A DNA stretch of 64,000 nucleotides from Caldilineaceae bacterium (GCA_026645575.1 JAPKMW010000006.1:1-64000); one strand, 5' to 3'. Positions 1-8,769 are shown, counted from the first letter of the stretch. A program made the numbers and translations. The notes: generated by a model not told the origin, from the letters alone.

Positions 1-1
1 C

Positions 2-517
2 CTCAAAGATACACTTGTCCGCATCGGCACCGGTCAGAAGGGCACACCGATTCTGTTGCTGCGCATGGTGGAAGTACGCTCGGCGCAAGGTTGGCATCGT
101 TACCTTACTTCTGTACTCGATCCAACAATCCTGCCGCCTTTTGTCGTGGCCGATCTCTATGGTCGACGCTGGCGGATCGAAGATGCTTTCCACACGGCCA
201 AACGCCTTTTGCATCTTTCTTACCTTTGGACTGGTTCTGTCAATGGCATTCAACTACAAATCTGGGCCACCTGGCTCTTCTATGCGGTTTTGGTCGATCT
301 CGGCGACGCCGTTGCTGATGAAATGGCTTTACCCTTCGAACGCATTTCCTTAGAAATGCTCTTTCGGGGGCTTTATCACTTTATTACTGCTTTCAACAAA
401 GGGGTGGCTTCAGACCCGGTTACCTATTTTGCTGACCCCTGCAACCAGGATTTAGGTGTTATCAAAATCGTCCGGGGCAAGATTCCCCTCTTAAATCTTG
501 CTCCTTTCCCTGTCTAA
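2..517 (+). mobile_element. IS4-type transposase, C-terminal part (5' end outside window)
   Basis: The frame is open from the window edge to a TAA stop, so only the C-terminal 171 residues are visible. The stretch YGRRWRIEDAFHTAK fits the IS4-family signature Y-x2-R-x3-E-x6-K exactly; its Glu is the third residue of the DDE catalytic triad. A hydrophobic helix rich in Leu and Trp follows, as is usual in this family. The first two acidic residues and the left inverted repeat lie outside the window. I could not recognise a right terminal inverted repeat between the stop and the next gene. The family call is firm; whether the element is complete cannot be judged. Confidence 0.8.
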
Positions 518-569
518 TTCCCTTATCCTGTCACGAATGTTCAGTTTACTATATTATCGTTTCCCTTGA

Positions 570-595
570 CCTAAACTCAGGCGTCCCTACGGGAC
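570..595. repeat. Short hairpin with shared flank
   Basis: CCTAAACTCA is followed by a GTCCC-N3-GGGAC hairpin. The same 10-base flank followed by a similar GTCCC-N3-GGGAC hairpin recurs at 14004-14030, so this is one of the dispersed intergenic elements. It ends just before the Shine-Dalgarno sequence of the next gene. Confidence 0.6.
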
Positions 596-609
596 AAAAA
601 GGAGGCAGT

Positions 610-1443
610 GTGCAAAAACTGTATCAACAGTGGGTGAGCGACGGTTGTGTGATTGTACGGGGGATGTTTGACCCGGCGCGCACAGCCCATCTGCGTGCCA
701 TTTGTGATCGCATTCTGGAGCAGTGGCGCGTCGCCAACCCGGAAACGGGCAAGGCGGGTGGCGGGCCGGAGGCGACGGTTATGCGCCACTTGAACCATCG
801 CGGCTATTTCGGCGATGACCTGGACGAGTTGACCACCCTGATGGACGCCGTGGCCGATGACAAAGTACTAAACACCATGCGCGCCATCTTCCAGGAAGAG
901 CCGCTTTTCCGCTGCACCAGCTACTTCTTCAACCCGCTGGCTGGCGGCAAGGATGGCAACTGGCATCGCGACTCCCAGTTTACCACGCCCAACGATGACG
1001 CCGAACAAGCCGTCCTCACCAAAGCTGCTGAAGCGGGCAACAGCGTCCAGATGCAAATTGCCCTTGTCCCCAGCGCTGACATTGAATTGGTGCCAGGGTC
1101 GCATCGGCGCTGGGATACGCCGGCAGAGTATGCCATTCGCAAAGCCGATGGCGGCGCCAACAACCGTTCTAACGCCATGCCGGGAGCGGTGCGCGTTGTG
1201 TTAGAACCGGGCGACGCTGTCCTCTTCAACCCGATGGCGATCCATCGTGGTCGCTACCACACAGATCGCCCCCGTCGCACGCTCATGCTTACCTACACCA
1301 AAAGCTCGGAACCCTATGTCGATTATTTCTCGAACCAGCCCTGGTTTTTAACACCCGGTTATCTGGCTGCCATCTCGCACCAGGCCCGCCCCTTTTTTGA
1401 CCGCTTTGTGACCAGATACCAGGAGAATTGGGGCAACAGGTAG
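610..1443 (+). CDS. Phytanoyl-CoA dioxygenase (PhyH) family protein
   Basis: A 277-residue protein of the PhyH branch of Fe(II)/2-oxoglutarate-dependent dioxygenases. The iron-binding facial triad is visible as HRD in NWHRDSQF (about residues 118-122) and a distal His in MAIHRGRYH (about 203-211); the Arg pair in DRPRRTL just after is placed to bind 2-oxoglutarate. Family members hydroxylate small molecules or lipid side chains; the substrate here cannot be read from sequence. The start is GTG at 610, chosen because AAAGGAGG sits 5 bases upstream. It appears monocistronic and converges on a small membrane gene, with an inverted repeat between them. Confidence 0.85.
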   Translation: MQKLYQQWVSDGCVIVRGMFDPARTAHLRAICDRILEQWRVANPETGKAGGGPEATVMRHLNHRGYFGDDLDELTTLMDAVADDKVLNTMRAIFQEEPLFRCTSYFFNPLAGGKDGNWHRDSQFTTPNDDAEQAVLTKAAEAGNSVQMQIALVPSADIELVPGSHRRWDTPAEYAIRKADGGANNRSNAMPGAVRVVLEPGDAVLFNPMAIHRGRYHTDRPRRTLMLTYTKSSEPYVDYFSNQPWFLTPGYLAAISHQARPFFDRFVTRYQENWGNR

Positions 1444-1470
1444 CGTAATATAACCGGAGAGAACACTGCG

Positions 1471-1537
1471 GTAAAACCGCAAAGACGCAAAGCATGCAAA
1501 GATTTTCTCTGAGTACTTTGCGTTTTTGCAGTTTTAC
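1471..1537. repeat. 22-base inverted repeat between convergent genes
   Basis: Arms 1471-1492 and 1516-1537 match at 20 of 22 positions around a 23-base loop. The arms carry the word GCAAAGACGCAAAG, a 7-base near-tandem unit. It may act as a two-way terminator for the dioxygenase and the convergent membrane gene, whose stop codon it contains. Confidence 0.65.
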
Positions 1538-1812
1538 TGATCGCGTTTGGACACCGCATTTTCGACAAAGAGGAGCAGAAAAGCGGCAAAGGCCACTAGG
1601 CTGACCATAACGGCGCTCACCAGCAGAAAATCGTTGGCATAGATGATCCCCAGCAGTGTGAGGGTCGAGACGGTTGTGACCATGACGCCAATGCTGAGAT
1701 AGAGCCAGTGCATGGGCGTCAGCGGCGGCAAGATCCGCACCACAAAAAGGCTAAAGGCGCCGATCAACAACAGTAACAAGAGCAGTTGGGTAAGCGTAAC
1801 CAGGGTGAACAT
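1534..1812 (-). CDS. Small three-helix membrane protein, unknown function
   Basis: A 92-residue, almost wholly hydrophobic protein with three predicted membrane helices (about residues 5-28, 35-58 and 63-83), a short Pro-rich turn after the first and a charged C-terminal tail. The start is supported by GAAGG 7 bases upstream of ATG. I do not recognise a family. Its 3' end lies inside the inverted repeat at 1471-1537, which may have reset the C-terminus. No neighbour hints at a role. Confidence 0.55.
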   Translation of the reverse strand: MFTLVTLTQLLLLLLLIGAFSLFVVRILPPLTPMHWLYLSIGVMVTTVSTLTLLGIIYANDFLLVSAVMVSLVAFAAFLLLFVENAVSKRDQ

Positions 1813-1860
1813 AGGCAGCCTTCAAAGCGCTACTATGACCACAACCACTGTTTCTGCTCC

Positions 1861-3594
1861 TCAAAACCCAGCATAGGCGATTTCGTCGGCCAGGCCAATG
1901 CCTTGCGCCAGACAAAAGGCCCTGGCCTCTTCGGTAAAGCCGCCTAGCGAGAGAAAGGCCGGCAAGACTGTTACCCCCAAGCGCTGGGCATAGGTGAGCG
2001 CATTGTCGCGTAAATCGGTCACTGCTTGGAGACCTGTTTTCTCCTGCCGTTTGCGCACCTCCACCATGATCACCCGGCCATCATCGGCTTGGGCCAGAAT
2101 GTCGATCTCTTCGCCCTTGCCGTCCGCACGTTGAAAGGGGACGCGTTCCTGTACGTCGATCAAGTTCAAGGGGCGCGTATCGGTCACATTGGTAAAATAA
2201 TCGGTGAGCTGCAAATGTTTCTTGCTGCGCAATTCCAGCGCCAGCAGATGTTCGGCGATCATGCCTTCCAGATAGCTAATGCGCCCACGCATCCGCTTTT
2301 TGTCGGCTTGGAGCGCAGCCAACTGGGCTTGGAAGTCGGCCTGAAAGTCGGGCTCAAAGCCTTCAATTTGTTCCTCAAACCGATGGCGCAAAATCAGATT
2401 CAATGTGCCATCTTGCAGCCCGCGAAACTGAATATCGGAAGCGCCGCGCAAGATCACATCCGATTCGGAGAGTAAGACCAGGCGCTCGTAAATCTCCTCT
2501 TCACTCAGCTCGAGGTTGAGCGCTTTTTTTAGTTCACGTGGCGTCCAGGTGCGCTCATCGTGTTTGTTCAAAAACAACATAAGATTTTTGGTCGTGAGGC
2601 CATTGACTCGCTTAAAGGTCATGCGCAGGTATTCGGCCCAGGTGCCGGACATCTCGGATTTGCGGTCAGCAATTTCAAAGTTGACGGTCTTGATCACCCC
2701 TTCCGTCGTGGTCAGATCCTTTTCCGCAAACTCGCTCAGGATGACACAGGAGATAAAGAAGGGGTCGGCCATGCACAATTCGTTGATCTGCTGGGCGCTC
2801 TGGTTGGTGATCGGCTGTTCGTAAACCTCGGCATATTTGTAGACCGCCTGCAACCCTTCCTCCGGCGTCAGATAGGGGGAGAAGCGGCTAATGGAAAGGC
2901 GGCCCGCTTCCAGATATTCTTCCATGATCCGCATGAGGATGCCAATATAGGAGCCGGTGACCAGCATGGGCGCGATCTTGGATTCGGAAAGGGAGTGAAA
3001 GCCGCCCGGCATACTTTCAATCGGCTTCAATTTGAACTCTTTGTCCGGGTAGACGAAGCTGGCAATATTCTGAAATTCATCCAAGATGACCAGAAAACGT
3101 TGATCATAGACCGCCGCATAGCGGTGGGGTGCCGACCGGGCAGTCTGCCACATCAAATCAAAATGGCCTCTGTTTTCATGATCTTTAATTGCATCGACAT
3201 CCTCCACCAACAACCCAATCCCCTTGCTTGCGCCGTAATCGCGAATCTGGTCTAGCGTGCGAGTTTGGCTCACCCAATCCTCATTGCGCTCCAAAAAAGA
3301 CATATAATGGGAAGCAAAGGCGCAAAAATAGTTGATGGCAAAGGTTGGATACCAGACGTTCTGGTCGGCAATGTCGAGATAGAAAGGGATGACCTGGCCG
3401 TTTGCGCTCCAAAGCTGGTTGAAGATGCGTTGGACAAAGGCCGTTTTGCCACTCTTACGCCGCGCCAAAATGACGCGCGATTTGGAGATGGTGCGTGGGA
3501 TGCCAGCTAACCATTTATGGAAGCGGGCAAACTCTTCGACCCGACCAACCAACAGATCAGGCGGGCCGATCTTTTCTTTTAATGGGTATTGCAT
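1861..3594 (-). CDS. AAA+ ATPase with nuclease-like C-terminal domain
   Basis: A protein of about 577 residues resembling the archaeal-type P-loop ATPases found in defence and toxin-like loci. Near the N-terminus is a Walker A variant, ARRKSGKT (first Gly replaced by Ala), and a Walker B FLVILDEFQ. A winged-helix-like middle region follows, then a coiled coil. The C-terminal part shows EIDILAQADDGRVIMVEVRKR, cut short here; this resembles a degenerate PD-(D/E)xK core with Arg where Lys is expected. The start at 3594 is preferred over the ATG at 3618 because AGGA lies 8 bases upstream and nothing precedes the longer version. It stands alone with a palindrome upstream. The role is unknown; a DNA-acting ATPase is the best guess. 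Confidence 0.7.
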   Translation of the reverse strand: MQYPLKEKIGPPDLLVGRVEEFARFHKWLAGIPRTISKSRVILARRKSGKTAFVQRIFNQLWSANGQVIPFYLDIADQNVWYPTFAINYFCAFASHYMSFLERNEDWVSQTRTLDQIRDYGASKGIGLLVEDVDAIKDHENRGHFDLMWQTARSAPHRYAAVYDQRFLVILDEFQNIASFVYPDKEFKLKPIESMPGGFHSLSESKIAPMLVTGSYIGILMRIMEEYLEAGRLSISRFSPYLTPEEGLQAVYKYAEVYEQPITNQSAQQINELCMADPFFISCVILSEFAEKDLTTTEGVIKTVNFEIADRKSEMSGTWAEYLRMTFKRVNGLTTKNLMLFLNKHDERTWTPRELKKALNLELSEEEIYERLVLLSESDVILRGASDIQFRGLQDGTLNLILRHRFEEQIEGFEPDFQADFQAQLAALQADKKRMRGRISYLEGMIAEHLLALELRSKKHLQLTDYFTNVTDTRPLNLIDVQERVPFQRADGKGEEIDILAQADDGRVIMVEVRKRQEKTGLQAVTDLRDNALTYAQRLGVTVLPAFLSLGGFTEEARAFCLAQGIGLADEIAYAGF

Positions 3595-3631
3595 GGCAAA
3601 GATCCTCACGTAGTCCATAGGCCGACGACCG

Positions 3632-3671
3632 GCAAGTGCATTACACGAGACAACCCATATAATGCACTTGC
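3632..3671. promoter_or_regulatory. Inverted repeat upstream of the AAA ATPase gene
   Basis: Perfect 12-base arms (GCAAGTGCATTA) at 3632-3643 and 3660-3671 are separated by 16 bases, 38 bases upstream of the chosen ATPase start. Position and symmetry fit an operator for a dimeric regulator, but a plain intergenic hairpin is equally possible in this genome. Confidence 0.45.
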
Positions 3672-3723
3672 GTATCTCCGGCCATTATACCACAGTCAGC
3701 TTTGCCGAAAAAGGTTGAACTTA

Positions 3724-4767
3724 TTACACGGCAGGTACAGCCACCCCCAACTCACCGGCGACTTTGACAATCTCATTCCAAATGCTATCGGGAACGTCGA
3801 TGCCGGTCACTTCCTTCTTGGCGCGGCTCTTTTCTTCGATCTCGCCGGGCAAGTAGATCTGATCCACCCCTGGCATGGTTGGCGAGGATTTGACCCAGTC
3901 GATCAGCCGTTGCACCTCTTTTTTGTACTCGTCTACATCGATAAAACTTTCGATCTTGATGGCAAACGCCAGATAGCCGCTGCCGCCGCGCGTCGGCTCT
4001 TCGGCGCTACAGCCGGCCCAGGAGAGACCGCCGGCAATGGCGTCGATCATCATCGCCAGGCCATAGCCCTTATGGCCCAACGGTCCGCCCAGCGGTAACA
4101 TGGCTGATTCGCCGGTACGGAAGGTTTTGGGGTCGGTGACGGGGTTGCCATCAATATCGACCAGCCAGCCTTCCGGCACCGGTTGGTTGCGCGACTCTTG
4201 CACCAACACCTTGCCGCCGGCCACCATGCTGGTGGTGATGTCGAGCATCATGGCTGGGCCGTTGAGCGTCGGCACGCTGATGGCGATAGGGTTCGGGGGC
4301 AGGCGGCGACCGGTGCCGCCAAAGGGTGCCGCAAAGCGGCCACCGCCGTTGAGCATGAGAATGCCGATACAATCTTGTGCCGCTGCCAATGGTGGGAAGG
4401 CGCCCAAACGACCGATATGGCTGGAGCGGTGGACAGCGACAGCGCCGAGGGTATGTTCCTTGGCCCGGTCAACGGCCATTTGCATCGCCTGGTAGGCCAG
4501 GGCAATGCCAAAGCTTTTGTTGGCGTCGATGACTAGGGAGACGGGCGTTTCACGGATCACCGTTTGCCCGCCCACTGGCTTGATGCCGCCGCTGAGCAGA
4601 CCCCGGACATAGCCGGCCAGGTGCAGCACGCCATGTGAATCATGGCCCATCAGGTTGGATTCTACCAGATGATCGGCAACTGTACGCGCTTGATCCGCCG
4701 GTACGCCGGCAGCTTCAAAGAGGGCAGAGCCAAAGGCGCGGAGTGGAGCATGTTGAATGTTTGGCAT
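3724..4767 (-). CDS. Malate/L-lactate dehydrogenase (Ldh2) family oxidoreductase
   Basis: A 347-residue NAD(P)-dependent dehydrogenase of the Ldh2/YlbC/YiaK family, which reduces or oxidises 2-hydroxy acids such as malate, L-lactate, ureidoglycolate or 2,3-diketogulonate. Family marks are the N-terminal GHDSHG and the catalytic-His segment SSHIGRLG (about residues 115-122), followed by the Gly-rich NGGGRFAAPFGG and the PNPIAIS segment. Length is normal for the family. The Shine-Dalgarno is weak (AAGAAG). No pathway partner is adjacent, so the substrate is unresolved. Confidence 0.85.
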   Translation of the reverse strand: MPNIQHAPLRAFGSALFEAAGVPADQARTVADHLVESNLMGHDSHGVLHLAGYVRGLLSGGIKPVGGQTVIRETPVSLVIDANKSFGIALAYQAMQMAVDRAKEHTLGAVAVHRSSHIGRLGAFPPLAAAQDCIGILMLNGGGRFAAPFGGTGRRLPPNPIAISVPTLNGPAMMLDITTSMVAGGKVLVQESRNQPVPEGWLVDIDGNPVTDPKTFRTGESAMLPLGGPLGHKGYGLAMMIDAIAGGLSWAGCSAEEPTRGGSGYLAFAIKIESFIDVDEYKKEVQRLIDWVKSSPTMPGVDQIYLPGEIEEKSRAKKEVTGIDVPDSIWNEIVKVAGELGVAVPAV

Positions 4768-4926
4768 GATTGGTCTTCTTTCTACCTTCGCTGGGTGATG
4801 AATGGTTTTGTAGCCTGTCCGTCGTAATGGCGGATGAGGGCCGGTTGGTAAGCGCTGTCTATTGTAGCGAAGATTGAACGATGGCGCAATCTGTTTTTAT
4901 GGGGCTGTTGCCACAAAACAAAGGGC

Positions 4927-4955
4927 GGGAGGTTGGCCGTGCATACCAACTTCCC
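4927..4955 (-). terminator. Hairpin terminator after the BON-domain gene
   Basis: Arms GGGAGGTTGG (4927-4936) and CCAACTTCCC (4946-4955) form a stem with one mismatch. Read on the minus strand it is followed by CCCTTTGTTTTGT, a partial U-tract, placing it as a Rho-independent terminator for the gene ending at 5020. Confidence 0.5.
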
Positions 4956-5019
4956 ACCCCTTTACTACCTGAATATCGCTTGTGAAACTATGGGGGCGGC
5001 TACCAAGCGCATCTACAAT

Positions 5020-5631
5020 TTACATGATGGCCGCAACATCGAGATTATTGATGACGTCCACTACGCCGTCGAGGTCGCGCACAATGTCTTCGACGAGGTC
5101 TGAATCTTGCAGGTCGCTCACGGTGCCATAGAGGCGAACAATACCCTTGCGGACCCGCACATGGATGTCGCTGCTGAGATTGGTCGTTTCGCTGTTGTAA
5201 CGCAGCGCCGTCATCACATCATCTTCCAGATCGAGATCATTCTTGGCGACATTGTCGGGCAGCACTTCTTCATTCGGATCGATCTCTTCCATACTTTGGG
5301 CAAAGCCGATGCCGATCTCCACCCGGTCGGGGCGGTCGCTGGGGACGATGGGCGGATCATGGGGCGGGGTATAGACCAGACCCTGCTCCTCGGCTTCGTC
5401 GGGGTCGAAGGTGCTGCCGCTGGTGTGTTGGGTGTCGATCAACTCTTCAATGGAAAGATCACGGTCGGGGTCGTAGATCTCATCATCGTACATCTCTTCC
5501 AAACTCACCTCAATGATCTCCTCATCGTCGGCGAGCGGTTCATCAAAGGGTAGATCGCCCTCATAGCGCAGACGACCTTCCAGCTCGTCCTGATTTTTAC
5601 GCTTGCGGGGATCGACTTTTTCGTTTTGCAT
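5020..5631 (-). CDS. BON-domain protein with long acidic N-terminus
   Basis: A 203-residue protein. The first 130 residues are strongly acidic, rich in Asp, Glu and Pro, and probably disordered. The C-terminal 65 residues form a BON domain (alpha-beta fold, pattern VRKGIVRLYGTVSD then VEDIVRDLDGVVDVINNL), a module linked to phospholipid or envelope binding and osmotic stress proteins. The start at 5631 is chosen because AAGGAG lies 6 bases upstream; the longer frame to 5697 runs into repeat sequence and has no ribosome site. There is no signal peptide with this start, so a cytoplasmic location is likely. Function unknown. Confidence 0.75.
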   Translation of the reverse strand: MQNEKVDPRKRKNQDELEGRLRYEGDLPFDEPLADDEEIIEVSLEEMYDDEIYDPDRDLSIEELIDTQHTSGSTFDPDEAEEQGLVYTPPHDPPIVPSDRPDRVEIGIGFAQSMEEIDPNEEVLPDNVAKNDLDLEDDVMTALRYNSETTNLSSDIHVRVRKGIVRLYGTVSDLQDSDLVEDIVRDLDGVVDVINNLDVAAIM

Positions 5632-5665
5632 ATCTACTCCTTGTAGCATGACAAGGCTTGCCGTG

Positions 5666-5740
5666 ACAGTGAGACAGTACGCCAGTAGCACAGTCAATCA
5701 GTCACTGGCCCACTGTCTTACTGAAATACTGTCTCACTGT
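5666..5740. repeat. Inverted repeat of the word CAGTGAGACAGT
   Basis: Arms 5666-5679 and 5727-5740 (14 bases, perfect) enclose further degenerate copies of CAGT/ACTG words. It fills the gap between the SDR stop (5742) and the BON start, and creates a false 22-residue N-terminal extension of the BON frame. Confidence 0.7.
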
Positions 5741-5741
5741 A

Positions 5742-6602
5742 CTAGCCGTTGGTGATCTCGCCACCGTTGACATGGAGTACTTGTCCACTCATATAGGAAG
5801 AATCATCGGAGGCCAGGAAGACGTAGCTAGGCGCAACTTCCGCTGGTTGGCCGGCCCGCTTCATCGGTGTATCGGCGCCGAACTGGCTGACCTTCTCTTC
5901 GGGGAAGGTAGAGGGGATCAGCGGCGTCCAGATCGGGCCGGGCGCAACGGCGTTGACACGAATTCCTTTTTCCACCAGGCTCTGGGAGAGGGAACGGGTA
6001 AAGGCGACAATCGCCCCTTTGGTTGAAGAATAATCAAGCAGTTGGGGGCTGCCTTTGTACGCTGTCACCGATGTGGTGTTGATGATGGCGCTGCCCTCTT
6101 GCAGATGGGGCATGGCGGCCTTCACCATGTAGAACATGCCGAAGATATTGGTGCGGAAGGTGCGTTCCAGTTGCTCGGCGGAAATCTCGGTAATGCTCTG
6201 CCGGGGGTGCTGCTCGGCGGCATTGTTAACCAGAATATCGAGTTTACCCAACTCTTTCACTGTGCGCTGAACCGCTTGTTGGCAGAACGTTTCATCGCCG
6301 ATGTCGCCGGCAATGGTAACACAGCGGGCGCCGGCCTGTTCCACTTCTTCTTGGGTGGATTCGGCATCTTCATGCTCGTTCTTATAAAGAATGGCGACGT
6401 GGGCGCCTTCTTTGGCAAAGTGGATCGCCACAGCGCGGCCAATGCCGCTATCACCACCCGTGATCAAGGCGACTTTCCCGGCCAATTTCCCGGCGGCGCG
6501 ATAGGTGGGGCGGATCGATTCCGGCGTCGGCTCCATGTCCGACCGTACCCCCGGCTGTTGTTCCTGCTGTTGCGGCGGGAATTGATCTTGCTGTTGTGTC
6601 AT
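5742..6602 (-). CDS. SDR family oxidoreductase (glucose/ribitol dehydrogenase-like)
   Basis: A short-chain dehydrogenase of about 286 residues. The Rossmann motif TGGDSGIG near residue 50, NNAAEQ in place of NNAG, the catalytic Tyr-x3-Lys in YSSTKGA and the C-terminal MSGQVLHVNGG are all present. A Gln/Pro-rich leader of about 35 residues precedes the fold, as in the YhdF/YghA-like glucose-1-dehydrogenase group often linked to general stress. The start at 6602 follows GAAGG at 5 bases; the upstream extension to 6710 lacks a ribosome site. It may share a transcript with the BON gene, although a repeat lies between them. Confidence 0.85.
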   Translation of the reverse strand: MTQQQDQFPPQQQEQQPGVRSDMEPTPESIRPTYRAAGKLAGKVALITGGDSGIGRAVAIHFAKEGAHVAILYKNEHEDAESTQEEVEQAGARCVTIAGDIGDETFCQQAVQRTVKELGKLDILVNNAAEQHPRQSITEISAEQLERTFRTNIFGMFYMVKAAMPHLQEGSAIINTTSVTAYKGSPQLLDYSSTKGAIVAFTRSLSQSLVEKGIRVNAVAPGPIWTPLIPSTFPEEKVSQFGADTPMKRAGQPAEVAPSYVFLASDDSSYMSGQVLHVNGGEITNG

Positions 6603-6814
6603 AAGCACCTTCGCTTCTTCTTGTCTGCTGCGAACCTCACATAAGTGGTCAGCAGCAGCGCCGGCTACGTCAAACGCACAAGCGCCACTGCGTATGATCA
6701 TGAACGACATATAGGGGAGTATAGCGGTCGTTGCTTGTGATTGTAGCAGAGCAAGTTATAGGCGGAGGATACAGCGTAGGTCGATCTTCGGGGGAAATCT
6801 TTAGGCGGAAAGGG

Positions 6815-7171
6815 CTAGGCGCGTTGCCGCTCGCCGATCTGTACTGTGCCATCGGGCAGGGTGGCGCCGGCCAGGAATTGGACTTGGGCCAATTGTTCTT
6901 CGCTGACTTGGGCGCCGGTCAGATCGGCATCGCGCAGGTCGGCCCCCTGTAGGCTGACGCCGGTCAAGTCCGATCGGCGTAGATTCGCTGTGCGCAGATT
7001 TGCGCCACGTAGATTTGTCCCTGTTAGATTGAGATAGCTCAAATCAGCGCCTTCTAGTTGTTCGGCTTTGCGGGGACGGAGGTAGAAGAAGGAAAAGAGC
7101 CGTTGGCGCAATGCCATGTTGGCGCGGATGGTGTAGAGATAGAGGCGATAGAACCAGCGTCGCAGTGCCAT
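6815..7171 (-). CDS. Pentapeptide-repeat protein
   Basis: A 118-residue protein. After a basic, aromatic N-terminus of about 40 residues come about nine repeats of the A(D/N)Lxx type (EGADLSYLNLTGTNLRGANL and onward), which fold as a right-handed quadrilateral beta helix. The N-terminal segment (RRWFYRLYLYTIRANMALRQRL) is basic and amphipathic and could bind membrane. AAAGGAG lies 6 bases before ATG. Pentapeptide proteins range from gyrase-protecting DNA mimics to structural proteins; nothing here decides between them. Confidence 0.75.
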   Translation of the reverse strand: MALRRWFYRLYLYTIRANMALRQRLFSFFYLRPRKAEQLEGADLSYLNLTGTNLRGANLRTANLRRSDLTGVSLQGADLRDADLTGAQVSEEQLAQVQFLAGATLPDGTVQIGERQRA

Positions 7172-7191
7172 TGGTCGCTCCTTTCGTTTGT

Positions 7192-7224
7192 AGACCCTTA
7201 GGGTTTCTAAAACCCTAAGGGTCT
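7192..7224. repeat. Perfect 15-base hairpin
   Basis: Arms AGACCCTTAGGGTTT (7192-7206) and its exact complement (7210-7224) around a 3-base loop. It lies between the aminotransferase stop and the pentapeptide gene on the minus strand. No U-tract follows in either direction, so it is an attenuator or a dispersed element rather than a classical terminator. Confidence 0.75.
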
Positions 7225-7240
7225 GGGCAAGCGCACTAGT

Positions 7241-8590
7241 TTAACGATACCCCAACTGCGCCGCTACTTCCGTAATGCTTTCGCGAATGACCGCCACGAT
7301 TTCGTCGATTTCGGCTTCGCTAACCGTAAAGGGCGGACTGATGGCAATGTGGTCGCCGGCATAGCCATCGATCATGCCAGGGGCGCCGGGCATCACCAGA
7401 ACGCCTTTCTCAAAGGCGCGATTGACCACCTGCGCCGTTACGCCAAGGGCGGGGTCAAAGGGGGCAAAGGTGGTTTTGTCGGCGACAAACTCGATGCCCA
7501 ACAACAAGCCTTTGCCGCGCACAATGCCGACAATGGGGAGATCCTGCAACGTCTGCAACTTGCGCAACATCACCTCGCCCATCTGCGCACAGCGCGCCAC
7601 CAAGTTGTGCTTCTGGATATATTCTTGTACAGCGAGGGCAATGGCGCAGGAGAGCGGGTTGCCGCCATAGGTGTGACCATGCACAAAGGAGCGGGCTTTC
7701 TGGTAGATGGCGTCGTAGATACGCTCGTGGGTAATCGTAGCGGCGATGGGGGTGTAGCCGCTGCTCAGCCCCTTGCCGGTGGCGATAATGTCGGGAGTGA
7801 CGCCCCAGTGTTGAATGGCAAAGTTGACGCCCGTGCGGCCAAAGCCAGTCACCACTTCGTCCATGATCAACAGCACATTATATTTATCACAGATTTCGCG
7901 AATGCGTGGGTAGTAGTCGGGATGGGGCGTCACGCCGGCAGCGGAGGTGCCGAGAATTGGTTCGGCAATAAAGGCGGAGATATAGTCGGCCCCTTCCTGG
8001 CGGATCACTCGTTCCAGTTCGTCAGCGCACCCCAGTTGACAGCCGCCCCGGTTGCGACAATAGGCGCAATGTTCAGGAATTGGCGGAACAATGTGCGGGT
8101 AGTCATGGAGGTACGGCACAAAATCGGTGCGCCAGGCTGTGCGCCCGGAGAGGGACGCCGCACCCAGCGTGTTGCCATGCCAGCTTTGCCAGCGGGAGAT
8201 CACCTTGTACTTCTTGGGGTTGCCGGTCTCGACATGGTATTTGCGCGCAATCTTCACCGCCGATTCCGTTGCTTCTGACCCTCCTGAAATAAAGAAGACG
8301 CGCGACAAACCCTCCGGCGTCAGTTCGGCGATCTTGTTGGCGAGGTCAATTTGGGCATCAGAAAGAAAGTGACTGTAGGTGAAGCTCACGCGGCTGGCCT
8401 GCTCCAACATCGCCTCGACAATTTCGCCGACGGCGTGACCAATGCTCACCACATGGACGCCGCCACAGGCGTCGATGTAGCGTTTGCCGTCGCTGTCAAA
8501 GAGATAAATTCCTTTGCCGTGGGAAATCTTGTGCCATTTGTCTTTGATGACCCGGTGAAAGAGATGATCGTGTTCTGGTAATTCGTACAT
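7241..8590 (-). CDS. Class III PLP-dependent aminotransferase
   Basis: A 449-residue fold-type I aminotransferase of the omega-amino acid/aspartate aminotransferase family. The PLP-binding Lys lies in IATGKGLSSGYTP (about residue 275), preceded by the cofactor-binding DEVVTGFGRTG segment; GGSEATESAVKIAR marks the phosphate-binding region. Unusual is a Cys-rich stretch, CAYCRNRGGCQLGC (about residues 177-190), in the large domain, which could bind a metal. The start has GAGG 5 bases upstream. Typical substrates are omega-amino acids, beta-alanine, GABA or amines with pyruvate as acceptor; the exact one is unknown. Upstream intergenic sequence contains hairpins. Confidence 0.85.
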   Translation of the reverse strand: MYELPEHDHLFHRVIKDKWHKISHGKGIYLFDSDGKRYIDACGGVHVVSIGHAVGEIVEAMLEQASRVSFTYSHFLSDAQIDLANKIAELTPEGLSRVFFISGGSEATESAVKIARKYHVETGNPKKYKVISRWQSWHGNTLGAASLSGRTAWRTDFVPYLHDYPHIVPPIPEHCAYCRNRGGCQLGCADELERVIRQEGADYISAFIAEPILGTSAAGVTPHPDYYPRIREICDKYNVLLIMDEVVTGFGRTGVNFAIQHWGVTPDIIATGKGLSSGYTPIAATITHERIYDAIYQKARSFVHGHTYGGNPLSCAIALAVQEYIQKHNLVARCAQMGEVMLRKLQTLQDLPIVGIVRGKGLLLGIEFVADKTTFAPFDPALGVTAQVVNRAFEKGVLVMPGAPGMIDGYAGDHIAISPPFTVSEAEIDEIVAVIRESITEVAAQLGYR

Positions 8591-8699
8591 GGGCGCCTCG
8601 GTTTGTTGGTTCGTTAGTTGGTGAGTTGTTCCGCTATGCCCGGATAATACCCTGATTTCGACAAAATATCAATCAGCAAAAAAGAGATAACGCCCCAGT

Positions 8700-8734
8700 C
8701 CGCTCGTAGCCGGTCACGGACCGGCTACGAGCGG
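8700..8734. repeat. Hairpin of the TAGCCGGT/ACCGGCTA family
   Basis: Arms of 15 bases (CCGCTCGTAGCCGGT, 8700-8714, and complement, 8720-8734) around a 5-base loop. It is nearly identical to 41342-41374 and related to 30847-30903 and 57255-57317. Confidence 0.8.
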
Positions 8735-8769
8735 ATAATGGCTGATGATAAAGGGCGGAAAAAGCTCTG

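Noticed and set aside
2560..3255. 231-codon plus-strand frame inside the AAA ATPase gene
   Set aside because: It is antisense to a gene with clear Walker motifs and shows no protein features of its own.
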